A stretch of DNA of 64,000 nucleotides from Halobaculum limi. Its GTDB lineage: Archaea > Halobacteriota > Halobacteria > Halobacteriales > Haloferacaceae. Numbering within the stretch: the stretch's first letter is position 1; every line of letters begins with the position of its first letter. Positions 49,943 through 59,375 of the stretch are shown here, in pieces. The stretch is taken from positions 310,001 through 374,000 of the forward strand of contig NZ_CP120468.1 of assembly GCF_029490015.1 (NCBI RefSeq). Direction: 5' to 3'. A model generated the notes under the pieces. It saw nothing but the letters and a program-made list of their open reading frames with translations, was not told the DNA's origin and searched no databases. The translations under genes were made by a program, and so were the position numbers.

Positions 49943-50803
49943 ATGTCGGGGGACAGCGACCCCGCAGGGACCGACCCGAACGACGCCGTCGGGACCGTCT
50001 ACCTCGTCGGCTCCGGCCCCGGTGATCCCGAACTGCTCACCGTGAAAGCGAGGCGGTTGCTGGACGAGGCAGACGTCGTCCTCCACGACAAACTCCCCGG
50101 ACCCGAGATACTCGGCTCCATCCCAGCCGAGAAGCGCGAGGACGTGGGCAAACGCGCGGGCGGCGAGCGCACGAGTCAGGAGTACACCAACGACCGCCTG
50201 GTGGAACTCGCGCGCGAGGGGAACACCGTCGTCCGCCTGAAGGGCGGCGACCCGTTCGTCTTCGGCCGCGGCGGCGAGGAGGCCGAACACCTCGCGGCCA
50301 ACGGCGTCCCCTTTGAGGTCGTGCCGGGCGTCACCTCACCCATCGCCGCGCCGGGCGTCGCGGGCATCCCCGTCACCCACCGCGACCACGCCTCCTCCGT
50401 CTCATTTGTCACAGGTCACGAGGACCCCGACAAGGAGGAGTCGGCCGTGAACTGGCCGGCACTCGCGGAGACGGGCGGCACTATCGTCGTCCTGATGGGC
50501 GTCGGGAAGTTGCCGGGGTACACGCAGGCCCTGCTGGACGCGGGGATGGCTCCCGAGACGCCGGTCGCCCTCGTCGAACGCGGGACGTGGCCGGAGATGC
50601 GCGTCGCCTCGGGCACCCTCGCGGACATCGTCGACGTGCGCGACGACACCGGCATCGAACCGCCTGCCATCACTGTCATCGGTGAGGTGGCAGCCACGCG
50701 TGACACGGTGGCAGAGTTCCTCCGCGGGCGCGGTGACGCGGACGCGACCGCCGATCTAACTGCCGGTTCGACCGCCGACGCGGACGGGGAGGGAGCCGAA
50801 TGA
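49943..50803 (+). CDS. cobA: Uroporphyrinogen-III C-methyltransferase
   Basis: 286 residues of the SUMT family: VYLVGSGPGDPELLTVKARRLLDEADVVLHD, VRLKGGDPFVFGRGGEEAE and GIPVTHRDHASSVSFVTGH. It makes precorrin-2 for siroheme/cobalamin. The ATG abuts the hemC stop and its stop overlaps hemD by ATGA. Confidence 0.96.
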   Translation: MSGDSDPAGTDPNDAVGTVYLVGSGPGDPELLTVKARRLLDEADVVLHDKLPGPEILGSIPAEKREDVGKRAGGERTSQEYTNDRLVELAREGNTVVRLKGGDPFVFGRGGEEAEHLAANGVPFEVVPGVTSPIAAPGVAGIPVTHRDHASSVSFVTGHEDPDKEESAVNWPALAETGGTIVVLMGVGKLPGYTQALLDAGMAPETPVALVERGTWPEMRVASGTLADIVDVRDDTGIEPPAITVIGEVAATRDTVAEFLRGRGDADATADLTAGSTADADGEGAE

Positions 50804-51549
50804 GCGACCGCCCGCGCGTGGCGGTGTTCCGCCCGGACGACGAGCGACTGACCGAGGCGGTCGAGACGCTCGGATCGCTCGGCGTCGACGCCGTCGCCGA
50901 CCCGATGCTCGCGGTCGAACCCACGGGCACGGTGCCGCAGGCGGCCGACTGGATCGTATTCACGTCCAAGACCGGCGTCGAACTCGCGACGCAGGCCGGG
51001 TGGTCGCCCGCAAACCCCGACGGCCACGACCCTGCGCTCGCGTGTATTGGTCCCGCGACCGCCGACGCGGCGCGGACGGCCGGGTGGACGGTCGACCTGG
51101 TCCCCAGCGAGTACTCCTCGACGGGGCTGGTGGCGGCGTTCGATGCCGTCGGCGTCGACGGCGTGGGCGTGGAGGTAGCCCGATCTGACCACGGGAGCGA
51201 GGTACTCCTCGACGGCCTGCGCGACGCTGGCGCGAGCGTCCACGAGACGGTCCTGTACGAACTCGTCAGACCTCCCGAGAGCGGCCACTCCGCTGAGGCC
51301 GCCGCCGACGGCGACCTCGCCGGCGCGTGTTTCACCTCGTCGCTGACGGTCGATCACTTCCTCGACGCCGCCGCCGACCGCGGCGTGCGCGAGGCGGCGG
51401 TAGCGGGCCTGAACGACGCGGTCGTCGGCTGTATCGGTCATCCGACCCGCGAGACCGCCGAGGACCACGGCGTCGACGTGGACGTGGTGCCCGGCGAGGC
51501 GTCGTTCGAGTCGCTCGCGGCGGCGGTCGTCGCAGAACTGAACGACTGA
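50800..51549 (+). CDS. hemD: Uroporphyrinogen-III synthase
   Basis: 249 residues of the HemD fold: VAVFRPDDERLTEAVETLGSLGV, DWIVFTSKTGVE and FTSSLTVDHFLDAA. Poorly conserved family but position after hemC-cobA and these motifs make the call firm. ATGA overlap with cobA (50800-50803). Confidence 0.9.
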   Translation: MSDRPRVAVFRPDDERLTEAVETLGSLGVDAVADPMLAVEPTGTVPQAADWIVFTSKTGVELATQAGWSPANPDGHDPALACIGPATADAARTAGWTVDLVPSEYSSTGLVAAFDAVGVDGVGVEVARSDHGSEVLLDGLRDAGASVHETVLYELVRPPESGHSAEAAADGDLAGACFTSSLTVDHFLDAAADRGVREAAVAGLNDAVVGCIGHPTRETAEDHGVDVDVVPGEASFESLAAAVVAELND

Positions 51550-51913
51550 CCGCATTTTCGTCTCTCCATAGGCACTTCGATCATCCCGATCCGGAGAGAG
51601 GCAACGTTCGGAGCGCGCGTGCGAGCAATTCACCCCGATATTTGCTGATCTCGGCCTAATATACCAGATTTTTTACACTACGTCTGTCGGGTTTCCGTGC
51701 AAAACTCGCCAACCGTGCGGCGATGTTACACCCTTATATTACCTATATGCGCCTAAATATTCGACGCCCATCCGAATATCGAGGATATTTTTGAAAATAC
51801 CCAACTGCAGGGTTTATGTACTTCCATATCGGCGTGTCTCGCGTGAAGATGTGCCAAAATCGCACGGAATACGAGAAAAGTATGAACGAATGCAGCTGGT
51901 CTGAGGTGGGAGC
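51550..51913 (+). promoter_or_regulatory. AT-rich control region upstream of amt-glnK
   Basis: The 364-bp gap is much more AT-rich than its surroundings. GATTTTTTACA (51667-51676) is a probable hemD terminator. Two dyads follow: ATATTCG-N9-CGAATAT (51757-51779) and TATTTTTGAAAATA (51786-51799). A TATA-like GTTTATGT (about 51810-51817) comes next. The transcript would start near 51840 and have a leader of about 70 nt. Nitrogen control is a reasonable guess; neither dyad matches the NrpR operator I know. Confidence 0.55.
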
Positions 51914-51917
51914 GTGA
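51882..51917 (+). CDS. Upstream ORF of 11 codons overlapping amt-glnK
   Basis: Reads [11 protein letters not shown] with its TGA at 51915-51917 overlapping the amt GTG (51914-51916). Such overlap would let translation pass directly to the transporter start. It may be a chance ORF; the overlap is the only evidence. Confidence 0.3.
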   Translation: MNECSWSEVGA

Positions 51918-53593
51918 GCCTCCTGCAGGTCGACCCCGCGGTCCTGGCGGAGGGGGTCAACTTGATGTGGGTGCTCGTGGTCACCTTCCTCATCTTCTTC
52001 ATGCACGCCGGCTTCGCGATGCTGGAAGCGGGGCAGGTGCGCTCGAAGAACGTCGCCAACCAGTTGACCAAGAACCTCCTGACGTGGAGTGTCGGTGTAA
52101 CGGTGTTCTTCCTCGTCGGCGCAGGCGTCTCCGCGCTCGTCGGCGCGTACACCAGCGGTGGAAGTATCTCGCTCGCTGAGGCGTTCGGCGTCTTGACGAC
52201 GAGTGCCACTACTGACTGGGTCGGCTGGCTGTTCGGTGCTGTGTTCGCCATGACGGCGGCGACCATCGTTTCCGGCGCAGTTGCTGGACGGATGAAACTC
52301 CGTGCATACGTGAGTTACACCGTTCTGATCGCGGCAGTCATCTACCCGGTCGTCACCGGCCTGACGTGGGGCGGAGGACTCCTCTACGACCTTGGCTTCA
52401 CTGACTTCGCTGGCGGGATGATCGTCCACGGGATGGGCGGTATCGCGGGCCTGACGGCGGCGTACTTCGTCGGCCCGCGCATCGGGCGCTACAACGACGA
52501 TGGGTCGGTCAACGTCATTCCCGGGCACTCGCTACCGTTCGCAGTGCTGGGTACGCTCGTGCTGGCGTTCGGCTGGTACGGTTTCAACGTCGGGACCGCG
52601 GCCTCCGTGTTCGCCGTCGAGAACGGCGAACTCACGCTCGGCGCGTTCTCCTACGTGGGTCGCGTCGCGCTGACCACTACCCTCGGAATGGCCGCCGGTG
52701 CCATCGGCGCCTCGGCTGTCTCGCTGTACAAGACCGGAAAGGTCGACACGCTGTACGTCGCGAACGGCTTGCTTGCGGGCCTCGTCGGTATCACCTCGAA
52801 CACTGACCTCATCACTTGGATTGGTGCGATCGTCATCGGCCTGCTCGCCGGTGCACAGCTGCCCATCGTCTTCGAGTTCGTCGAGAAGCGCCTGAAGATC
52901 GACGACGTGTGTGCAGTCTTCCCGGTCCACGGCTCCGCAGGAGTGCTGGGCGCGTTGCTACTGCCGTTCTTCGTCGTCGACGGGTTCACCGTTGGCCTGC
53001 TCGTCTCACAGGTGATCGGTGTCGTCGTCATCGCCGCGTGGACCATCGCCGCGACCGCAGTCGTCTTCGGCGCGATCAAAGCGATGGGCGAGATTCGCGT
53101 CACCCGTGACCACGAGATCGAGGGCCTCGACGCCTCCGAACACGGCGTCGACACCTACCCCGAGTTCGGTCGCCCCGACACCGCCGCCGACGGCGGCTTC
53201 GTCGAGCGCGACGGCATCGTCCGCCCCGACGGCGGCGTCGCCAACGACGGCGGCATCAAGATGATCACGGCGTTCATCCGCCCCGACAAACTCTCCGCGG
53301 TCAAGACCGGCCTCGCCGAGGTCGGTGCACCATCGCTGACGGTCACGAACGTCTCCGGTCGCGGCAGCCAGCCCGCCAAGAAGGGCCAGTGGCGCGGCGA
53401 GGAGTACACCGTCGACCTCCACCAGAAGGTGAAACTGGAGTGCGTCGTCGCGGACATCCCCGCCGAGGACGTCGCGGAGGCGATCCGTGACGCCGCGCAG
53501 ACGGGCGAGAAGGGCGACGGCAAGGTGTTCATTATGCCCGTCGAGCAGGCGTACCAGATCCGGACCGGCGAGGTGGGTCGCGAAGCGGTGTAA
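51914..53593 (+). CDS. amt: Ammonium transporter fused in frame to a P-II (GlnK) protein
   Basis: 559 residues from a GTG start. Residues ~1-395 form the eleven-span Amt domain with [11 protein letters not shown] and [15 protein letters not shown] (the two pore histidines). A ~50-residue acidic linker is followed by a P-II domain (449-559): [20 protein letters not shown], the T-loop [10 protein letters not shown] (Y498 at the Tyr51 position), and [19 protein letters not shown] normally acts as a separate protein that plugs the transporter; here it is tethered. No frameshift is needed. Confidence 0.95.
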   Translation: MSLLQVDPAVLAEGVNLMWVLVVTFLIFFMHAGFAMLEAGQVRSKNVANQLTKNLLTWSVGVTVFFLVGAGVSALVGAYTSGGSISLAEAFGVLTTSATTDWVGWLFGAVFAMTAATIVSGAVAGRMKLRAYVSYTVLIAAVIYPVVTGLTWGGGLLYDLGFTDFAGGMIVHGMGGIAGLTAAYFVGPRIGRYNDDGSVNVIPGHSLPFAVLGTLVLAFGWYGFNVGTAASVFAVENGELTLGAFSYVGRVALTTTLGMAAGAIGASAVSLYKTGKVDTLYVANGLLAGLVGITSNTDLITWIGAIVIGLLAGAQLPIVFEFVEKRLKIDDVCAVFPVHGSAGVLGALLLPFFVVDGFTVGLLVSQVIGVVVIAAWTIAATAVVFGAIKAMGEIRVTRDHEIEGLDASEHGVDTYPEFGRPDTAADGGFVERDGIVRPDGGVANDGGIKMITAFIRPDKLSAVKTGLAEVGAPSLTVTNVSGRGSQPAKKGQWRGEEYTVDLHQKVKLECVVADIPAEDVAEAIRDAAQTGEKGDGKVFIMPVEQAYQIRTGEVGREAV

Positions 53594-53958
53594 CCGACGC
53601 CGACCCGTTTCGACTCGTATCGGCGCTTGAACGACATCCGACATCCCGTTTCGCCACGCCTGCCCCGCACGCGGCGCGGACGCGGCCGCCGGGGGCACCG
53701 CGACGGAGGGCTCCATTGGTACTGGTGCGCTCCTCCGCGCGAGTATGCCACCGTGCCACGTTCCGTGTCACCGTCCCCGCGGCCGCCGTAGCCGCCTGCC
53801 GGGTGACGCGTTCGGCTGTCCGCGACGTGTCCGCCAGCGCGTCGCGGGTCGTCACCTTTCTATCCCGGCCGTCGTGTCCATCGGCCGGGTCATTCTCACA
53901 GCCAGCCGCTCACGACGACCCAGTAACTACTTTCGGGTCCACCCCTGTACCACCGCGT
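53594..53958. other. 365-bp gap between amt-glnK and hemL
   Basis: CGCCGA/TCGGCG (53598-53603/53620-53625) forms a hairpin right after the amt stop, a probable terminator. No gene is convincing; the hemL frame continues upstream but is Arg/Ser-rich. A weak AT box (CAGTAACTAC, 53921-53930) is about 30 nt before the hemL ATG. Confidence 0.45.
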
Positions 53959-55302
53959 ATGAATCACGAGCGTTCGCGGGACCTGTACGACCGCGCCCTC
54001 TCCGTGCTCGCGGGAGGCGTCAACTCCTCGGTTCGCGCGACTCGACCGTACCCGTTCGTCATCGAACGCGGCGACGGTGCACACGTCGTCGACGCCGACG
54101 GCAACCGCTACCTCGACTACGTGATGGGGTACGGCCCGCTCCTGTACGGCCACGACGCGCCCGAGGCTGTGCAGTCGGCAGTCCAGCGCCACACCAGCCA
54201 GGGGCCGATGTACGGCGGCCCCACCGAGATCGAGATCGACCACGCAGAGTTCGTCGCCCGCCACGTCCCCTCCGTCGAGATGCTCCGGTTCGTCAACTCC
54301 GGCACCGAAGCCACCGTCTCGGCGGTGCGCCTCGCCCGCGCGTACACGGGGCGTGACAAGATCGTGATTATGCAGGGCGGCTACCACGGCGCGCAGGAGT
54401 CGACGCTCGTCGAGGCCGGCGACGACCCCTACCACACGCACCCCTCCTCGCCGGGCATCCCCGAGAACTTCGCCGAGCACACCATCGCCGTTCCGTTCAA
54501 CGACGAGGACGCCATCCACGAGGTGTTCACCGAACACGGCGACGACATCGCCGCGGTGTTGACCGAACCGATCCTCGCCAACTACGGCATCGTCCTCCCG
54601 GTCGACGGCTACCACGAGACGCTGCGCGATCTGTGTGACGACTACGGATCGCTGCTGATGTTCGACGAGGTGATCACCGGCTTCCGCGTCGGCGGTCTCC
54701 AGTGTGCTCAAGGGAAGTACGGCGTCACGCCCGACGTGACGACGTTCGGCAAGATCATCGGCGGCGGCTTCCCAGTCGGCGCAATCGGCGGCCGCGCGGA
54801 GATTATCGAGCACTTCACGCCCAGCGGCGACGTGTTCCAGTCGGGCACTTTCTCGGGCCACCCGGTGACGATGGCTGCCGGCCACGAGTACCTTCGATAC
54901 GCCGCCGAGAACGACGTGTACGACCACGTCAATCGCCTCGGGGACAAACTCCGATCGGGGATTCAGGAGATCTGTAAGGACCAAGCGCCCGAGTACACCG
55001 TCGTCGGCACCGACTCGATGTTCAAGACGGTGTTCACCCGCGAGGCCCCGGACACGTTCGAGGGGCACTGCGAGGGTGGCTGTAAGCAGCAAGAGTCGTG
55101 CCCGCGGTTCGACACCTGCCCGAAGACCGGTGCAGACACCGCGAAGGCGGCGACCGAGCGGTGGGAGCGCGTGTTCTGGCAGGAGATGAAAGAGCAGGGG
55201 ATCTGGCTCACCGCCAACCAGTTCGAGTCGCAGTTCGTCTCCTACGCCCACACCGACGAAGACATCGAGGAGACGCTGGAAGCCTACAAGGAAGCGCTGT
55301 AG
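53959..55302 (+). CDS. hemL: Glutamate-1-semialdehyde 2,1-aminomutase
   Basis: 447 residues. [15 protein letters not shown] and the PLP lysine in [16 protein letters not shown] are typical. The final step of C5-pathway ALA formation, feeding hemC above. An odd insert near the C-terminus carries four cysteines (C371, C375, C381, C387) in [17 protein letters not shown]. The ATG gives [20 protein letters not shown]. Confidence 0.97.
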   Translation: MNHERSRDLYDRALSVLAGGVNSSVRATRPYPFVIERGDGAHVVDADGNRYLDYVMGYGPLLYGHDAPEAVQSAVQRHTSQGPMYGGPTEIEIDHAEFVARHVPSVEMLRFVNSGTEATVSAVRLARAYTGRDKIVIMQGGYHGAQESTLVEAGDDPYHTHPSSPGIPENFAEHTIAVPFNDEDAIHEVFTEHGDDIAAVLTEPILANYGIVLPVDGYHETLRDLCDDYGSLLMFDEVITGFRVGGLQCAQGKYGVTPDVTTFGKIIGGGFPVGAIGGRAEIIEHFTPSGDVFQSGTFSGHPVTMAAGHEYLRYAAENDVYDHVNRLGDKLRSGIQEICKDQAPEYTVVGTDSMFKTVFTREAPDTFEGHCEGGCKQQESCPRFDTCPKTGADTAKAATERWERVFWQEMKEQGIWLTANQFESQFVSYAHTDEDIEETLEAYKEAL

Positions 55303-55310
55303 GTCGCCAA

Positions 55311-55628
55311 CTACGCGTCCGAATCCGGGTCCGATCCCGGATCACTGCGCTCCGCGATCCGCGTCTCGTACTTCTCGATAGCCTCCGCGAGTGCCTCGTC
55401 GGCGTCGACGTCGAGCGAATTACACAGCGACAGCAACGAGAACAGGGCGTCCCCGAGTTCGTCCGTCTCGACTGCCAACTTCTCCGGGTGTTCGCCGTAC
55501 GTGGTCGACTTGGCGGCGTCGCCGGCGATTTCGCCCACCTCGCTCGCCAGGTCGAGCGCCTGATACGCCGGTCGACCCTCGAACCCGTGACGGTCGAAGA
55601 AGGCGGCGACGCGGTCTTGTGCGTCCAT
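55311..55628 (-). CDS. MazG-like nucleotide pyrophosphohydrolase
   Basis: 105 residues. The MazG helix pair AYQALDLASEVGEIAGDAAK and VETDELGDALFSLLSLCN holds the ExxE/ExxD metal ligands. It cleaves NTPs to NMP and PPi. The ATG gives MDAQDRVAAFFDRHGFEG. Converges with hemL. Confidence 0.85.
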   Translation of the reverse strand: MDAQDRVAAFFDRHGFEGRPAYQALDLASEVGEIAGDAAKSTTYGEHPEKLAVETDELGDALFSLLSLCNSLDVDADEALAEAIEKYETRIAERSDPGSDPDSDA

Positions 55629-55675
55629 AGCGACGACACCGCGCGGAGCGGCAAAAGCGGTCGTGGTCGGATCGC

Positions 55676-56377
55676 CTACCCGCGAAGCCGTCTGAGCAGT
55701 CCAGAGAGGAATCCGCCCGAGCGCCGGTCGGGCAGGTCGTCCCACAGCGCGAACGCGGCGACGACGTCGGCCTCCCGGCTGGCAACGGCGTCCTCCTCGT
55801 CGGGCGCGACGACGCCGAGATTGATCTCGTAGTGGCCGTAGTAGCCGAGTTTCAGGAGTTGGCGCTCGCGGAAGTTGACGACGAACTCCCGTACGTCGTT
55901 GGGGATAGTCGGTGCGACCAGCACGAACGAGAAGTCCGTCCCGAAGTGTTCTTCGTGGCCGTCGACGCGGTCGTCCGCGAGTGCGTGGCCCAGTTCCACG
56001 AGGCGTTCGAGGTCGCGCACGCTGACCGAGTCGACGCGGCGAGCGAACAGGTGCTCGTCGCTGTGGTGGTTGGCGTAGTCGAGCGACGGGTGGAAGAACT
56101 CCTTTTGCGACCGAATCCGCATCGTGCCGTAGAGGTCGAACGGCTCACCCCGTGCGCGATAATCGCGCTTCAGGTCGTAGTTGAACATCAGCCGGTCGCT
56201 CACGCGGTCGAGGTACTCGTCGTCCCAGACGGGGACGTTCTCGTAGGCGTCGCCGTCGAGGATGCGCCCCTCGGCGTCGGTTCGGTACTCCTCGTCGTCG
56301 CCGGCGGCCGCTGGCGTCACGCCGCCGCCGACGCTGTCGTCCGAAGACGACTCGCCGCCGTGCTCCTCCTCGCTCAT
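55676..56377 (-). CDS. Haloarchaeal protein of unknown function
   Basis: 233 residues: an acidic low-complexity N-terminus (about 50 aa), then a globular part with DRLMFNYDLKRDYR, FFHPSLDYANHHSDEHLFARRV and FALWDDLPDRRSGGF. No family recognised. Follows the cupin gene by TGAGATG, so they form an operon. Confidence 0.6.
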   Translation of the reverse strand: MSEEEHGGESSSDDSVGGGVTPAAAGDDEEYRTDAEGRILDGDAYENVPVWDDEYLDRVSDRLMFNYDLKRDYRARGEPFDLYGTMRIRSQKEFFHPSLDYANHHSDEHLFARRVDSVSVRDLERLVELGHALADDRVDGHEEHFGTDFSFVLVAPTIPNDVREFVVNFRERQLLKLGYYGHYEINLGVVAPDEEDAVASREADVVAAFALWDDLPDRRSGGFLSGLLRRLRG

Positions 56378-56378
56378 C

Positions 56379-56753
56379 TCACGCCTCCGGGTCGTACGCG
56401 TGCACGTCGTCGACGGCGGGTGCACCGACAGCGAGCGTCGTCACCGCGCCGTCGGCATCCTCGGGGTTGTGTGCGCGCTGGGGGCTGTCGGGTTCGACCG
56501 CGAACAGCGAGCCCTCCGGCACCTCGAACGTGCCCTCGGGCGTCTCAACGTGTAGCGTTCCCTCGACGACGTAGAACAGTTCTTCCTGGTCGTCGTGGTA
56601 GTGGTACGCCAACGGGATATCCTCACCCGGTTCCGCGCGGAACCAGTTGGCCGCCATCTCCTCGAAGCCCGCGGCCTCGCTGACGCGCCGCAGGTCACAC
56701 GGGCGGTCCGGCACCGACTCTAACTCGTCGGGGGTCACGACGTGGTATCCCAT
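56379..56753 (-). CDS. Cupin domain protein
   Basis: 124 residues. Metal-binding motif AYHYHDDQEELFYVVEGTLHV and PEGSLFAVEPDSPQRAHNPED. The ATG gives MGYHVVTPDELESV. First gene of a two-gene operon; the next gene starts one base after its stop. Confidence 0.82.
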   Translation of the reverse strand: MGYHVVTPDELESVPDRPCDLRRVSEAAGFEEMAANWFRAEPGEDIPLAYHYHDDQEELFYVVEGTLHVETPEGTFEVPEGSLFAVEPDSPQRAHNPEDADGAVTTLAVGAPAVDDVHAYDPEA

Positions 56754-56898
56754 ACCTCGCGCGTGGTGGACCGATGTGAAAAGCCCGTCGTCCGCTCTGG
56801 ACGCCCGCCTCACTTCCGTAAGTGTCGTATTCGAGGCCGAGACGGGTCGAGAGACCAGGGATTTATCATCGTCGTCCACGAGAGTACTGACAGTACCT

Positions 56899-57117
56899 AT
56901 GGGATTCGGCGAACAGGAGGCGTGCGGACGATGTTCGATGACGACGGTCGTCGACGCGACCGAAGACGAATCGGACGCCGACCGTGACCCGTTCGGCGAC
57001 GAGCGAATCGAACTCGACGACGACACCCTCCGTCGCGTCTCGCCGGGCGCGTGGCTCGGGGCGGCCGTCTCGAAACTCGACGACCTCGCGACGAATCTCA
57101 CCTACGGACGACGCTGA
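56899..57117 (+). CDS. Small protein with a CGRC motif
   Basis: 72 residues, MGFGEQEACGRCSMTTVVDATE then an acidic stretch and a helix SPGAWLGAAVSKLDDLATNL. A TATA-like ATTTATC (56860-56866) is about 36 nt upstream. Family not recognised; a CxxC suggests redox or metal binding. Confidence 0.55.
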   Translation: MGFGEQEACGRCSMTTVVDATEDESDADRDPFGDERIELDDDTLRRVSPGAWLGAAVSKLDDLATNLTYGRR

Positions 57118-57208
57118 ACTTTCACACTCCTGCCGCGTCGATTTGTCCTGTCGCGGACGACGGAGAGACGTTTATCACTGTCCACCTCGTACGCCGGCCG
57201 TAATCCCA

Positions 57209-57922
57209 ATGGAAGAGAGCATCTCCGGGTTCAAGGTCCGTGGCGAGTGGGGCGACGCCGTCGAACACGGCGAACGCATCACTCGGGCCCTCCACGAAGC
57301 CGGCGCTCCGGAGGGCCACCGTGACGCCTTCGAGGCGTGGGACGAGTGGCGACCGAAGGCGCACGAACGACTCAACAAAGACGTCAGCGAGAAGACCGCG
57401 GCACAGGCCAGCGTCGCCGAGGGGAGGGGCGAGCGAGAAGGGAAAACACCCGAGGAGGACCTCCAGACCGCGGGTGAGAAACTCTCCGAGTCGTACGAGC
57501 GCGTCGAGAACGGCGATAACGACGGCGCGCTCGACTCCTGGCGCGACTCCATCGGCCACGTCGCACGGGCGGCCGACTCCGCGGGACGCAAGGCGATGCG
57601 GAAGTTCGAGAACACCGTCTACCAGCGCGTGATGACGCAACTCGCGCCGTACTACTTCGACAACGAACTCGTCTCCGCGAACATCCAGAAGTCGACGCGG
57701 GGCGACGCTGGGCCGGAGTTCGTCTTCGAGGTGAACGTCAACGACGACGACCTGAAGGGAGCGGTCTCGGAGCGACTCTCGACGTACGAAGACGACGTCG
57801 ACCGCTGGCACGTCGACACGCCGAAGGTGGTCGAGTCGGCGGAGGCCGCCGAAGGGGCCGAGCCACCGCCAGACACGGTCGAAGACGGAACAGATGGGGA
57901 GTCGACCCCGACGACGAACTGA
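57209..57922 (+). CDS. Haloarchaeal DUF5828 family protein
   Basis: 237 residues, highly charged and helical: GFKVRGEWGDAVEHGERIT, RWHVDTPKVVESAEAA. I recall it as DUF5828; function unknown. TATA-like GTTTATC at 57170 and the ATG at 57209 fit a short leader. Its 3' end is duplicated downstream. Confidence 0.7.
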   Translation: MEESISGFKVRGEWGDAVEHGERITRALHEAGAPEGHRDAFEAWDEWRPKAHERLNKDVSEKTAAQASVAEGRGEREGKTPEEDLQTAGEKLSESYERVENGDNDGALDSWRDSIGHVARAADSAGRKAMRKFENTVYQRVMTQLAPYYFDNELVSANIQKSTRGDAGPEFVFEVNVNDDDLKGAVSERLSTYEDDVDRWHVDTPKVVESAEAAEGAEPPPDTVEDGTDGESTPTTN

Positions 57923-58008
57923 GGCCGTTCGTCGGCCGTGTCGGTCGGCGTCGGGGTCGAAGATTCCTACGACGAACTGAGGTCGTCTCTCGGCCGAGTC
58001 GGTCGGCG
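57911..58008. repeat. 58-bp spaced imperfect direct repeat over the gene end
   Basis: Copy 1 is 57911-57950, copy 2 is 57969-58008; 35 of 40 aligned bases agree (acgacgaactgagg, then tcggccg and gtcggtcggcg). Copy 1 contains the stop codon region of the DUF5828 gene. Looks like a recent tandem duplication with divergence. Confidence 0.65.
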
Positions 58009-58013
58009 CTCGT

Positions 58014-58418
58014 TTACGTCGCCTCGACCGGTTCTTTCAACTCTACCCGATAGCCGAACGGGTCGCGGACGTACACTGCCCCGGCCTCTCCGGTCGCACC
58101 GAGAGGGCTGTCGAGTTCTTGTTCCACGTCGATTCCGGCGGCCGCGAGCGTTTCCTTCACCGATTCGACGTCCTCCTCGACGACGAGTGCGACGTGGTCG
58201 TAGTTCGTCGCCTCCGGCGAGTCGAACTCGTCGGTCGGCCACAGGTGGATGACGTGCGCGGGTGCGAGTCGGACGTCGAAGAACGGCTTCTCGCCCGCCT
58301 CGAAGCGGTCGACGCCCTCCAACTCGAAGCCGAGTGCGTCGGCGTAGAAGGTGCGGGCGTCGGCGAGGCCGTCGGCAGGGATACGGAGGTTCACGTGGTC
58401 GATAGAGCGGACGTTCAC
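58014..58418 (-). CDS. VOC-family (glyoxalase-fold) protein
   Basis: 134 residues from a GTG start (MNVRSIDHVNLRIPADGLADARTFY). The paired beta-alpha-beta modules end in YVRDPFGYRVELKE with the metal Glu. Could be a glyoxalase, lyase or dioxygenase. Converges with the DUF5828 gene. Confidence 0.88.
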   Translation of the reverse strand: MNVRSIDHVNLRIPADGLADARTFYADALGFELEGVDRFEAGEKPFFDVRLAPAHVIHLWPTDEFDSPEATNYDHVALVVEEDVESVKETLAAAGIDVEQELDSPLGATGEAGAVYVRDPFGYRVELKEPVEAT

Positions 58419-58476
58419 AGCGTATCGTGGTGTCGCGGAGGCAAGAAAGATAACGGCGGCCCACGGACGACCCGCT

Positions 58477-58740
58477 ATGAGCCCGCTCGAAGTCGACGCC
58501 GGCGAACTCACCGCCGAGGAGATCATCGAGGCCATACGCGAGGGCCGTCGTGTCGTCGTGACCGCCGACCTGTTCGGGAGCGAGCGGCGACTCACCCTCC
58601 GCCACGACGGCGAGACGTTCTACTGCGACACGCCGACGCGCCTGCACAAACACCAAGAGGAGGCGGAGATGCTCGCGTGCATCGAGAAGATGGGCTACGC
58701 GCGGACGCCCGACGCCGTCGAGTCGGATACAGAAGACTGA
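58477..58740 (+). CDS. Small haloarchaeal protein of unknown function
   Basis: 87 residues: LTAEEIIEAIREGRRVVVTADLFGSERRLTLRHDGETFYCDTPTRLHKH then a helix. Clean GC-rich coding bias. Family not recognised. Divergent from the VOC gene. Confidence 0.65.
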   Translation: MSPLEVDAGELTAEEIIEAIREGRRVVVTADLFGSERRLTLRHDGETFYCDTPTRLHKHQEEAEMLACIEKMGYARTPDAVESDTED

Positions 58741-58844
58741 CTGCGACCCTCTGATCGGAACGCAGACGACTGGGAGCCTCAGACAGCCGTCCCGGTCGCC
58801 GCGACCGCCGGGCTTTATTCGCGGCGACCGCGTCTGGTAGCGGT

Positions 58845-59219
58845 ATGAGCGACACGCCGGATATGGAGGACCTCATCGACTCGCAGGACCCCAGTTTCGG
58901 GCACGTGATGGCGTGCGTCTTCGGCATCCAAGAACACGAGAGCCGGACGTATCTCCGTCTACTGGAGAACCCCGGCAGCACCGTGGAAGAACTCGCAGAC
59001 GTCCTCGACCGCGACCGCTCGAACGTGAATCGGTCGCTGACGACGCTGTTGGAGAAGGGACTCGCAGCGCGCGAGCGCCGCCTGCTCGACCCCGGCGGCT
59101 ACGTGTATCAGTACACGGCGACGCCGTTACCGGAGGCGAAGGAACTCCTCCACGAGTCGCTCGATGAGTGGGCCGAGACGGTCCACGGCGTCATCGAGGA
59201 GTTCGGCGACGAGGAGTAG
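58845..59219 (+). CDS. MarR/TrmB-type transcriptional regulator
   Basis: 124 residues with a winged helix: QEHESRTYLRLLENPGSTVEELADVLDRDRSNVNRSLTTLLEKGLAARERRLL, then a C-terminal helix. Probably a DNA-binding regulator. Its target is not evident. Confidence 0.85.
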   Translation: MSDTPDMEDLIDSQDPSFGHVMACVFGIQEHESRTYLRLLENPGSTVEELADVLDRDRSNVNRSLTTLLEKGLAARERRLLDPGGYVYQYTATPLPEAKELLHESLDEWAETVHGVIEEFGDEE

Positions 59220-59264
59220 GCGACCCCGGCCCAGGTCGTCGTCGGCCGCCGTCGCGCACCGCTC

Positions 59265-59285
59265 ACGGGTCACTCCGCTCCCCGT
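59265..59285 (-). repeat. Hairpin with RRRCGRAGYGA-like loop
   Basis: Stem ACGGG/CCCGT (59265-59269/59281-59285) with an 11-nt loop that reads gagcggagtga on the minus strand. Same loop length and pattern as the hairpins at 993-1013 and 1066-1088. Located in the gap between the regulator and threonine synthase. Confidence 0.45.
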
Positions 59286-59375
59286 TCGCGTTCTCGCGGT
59301 CTCGCTCGCTCGACCGTGCTGGCACTACCCGCCACGAACGGCCGACTTTTAGGTGGTGAGACCAACCCACTCGCT

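Noticed and set aside
53716-53958. Upstream extension of hemL
   Set aside because: Ser/Arg/Val-rich without homology; HemL begins at [14 protein letters not shown].
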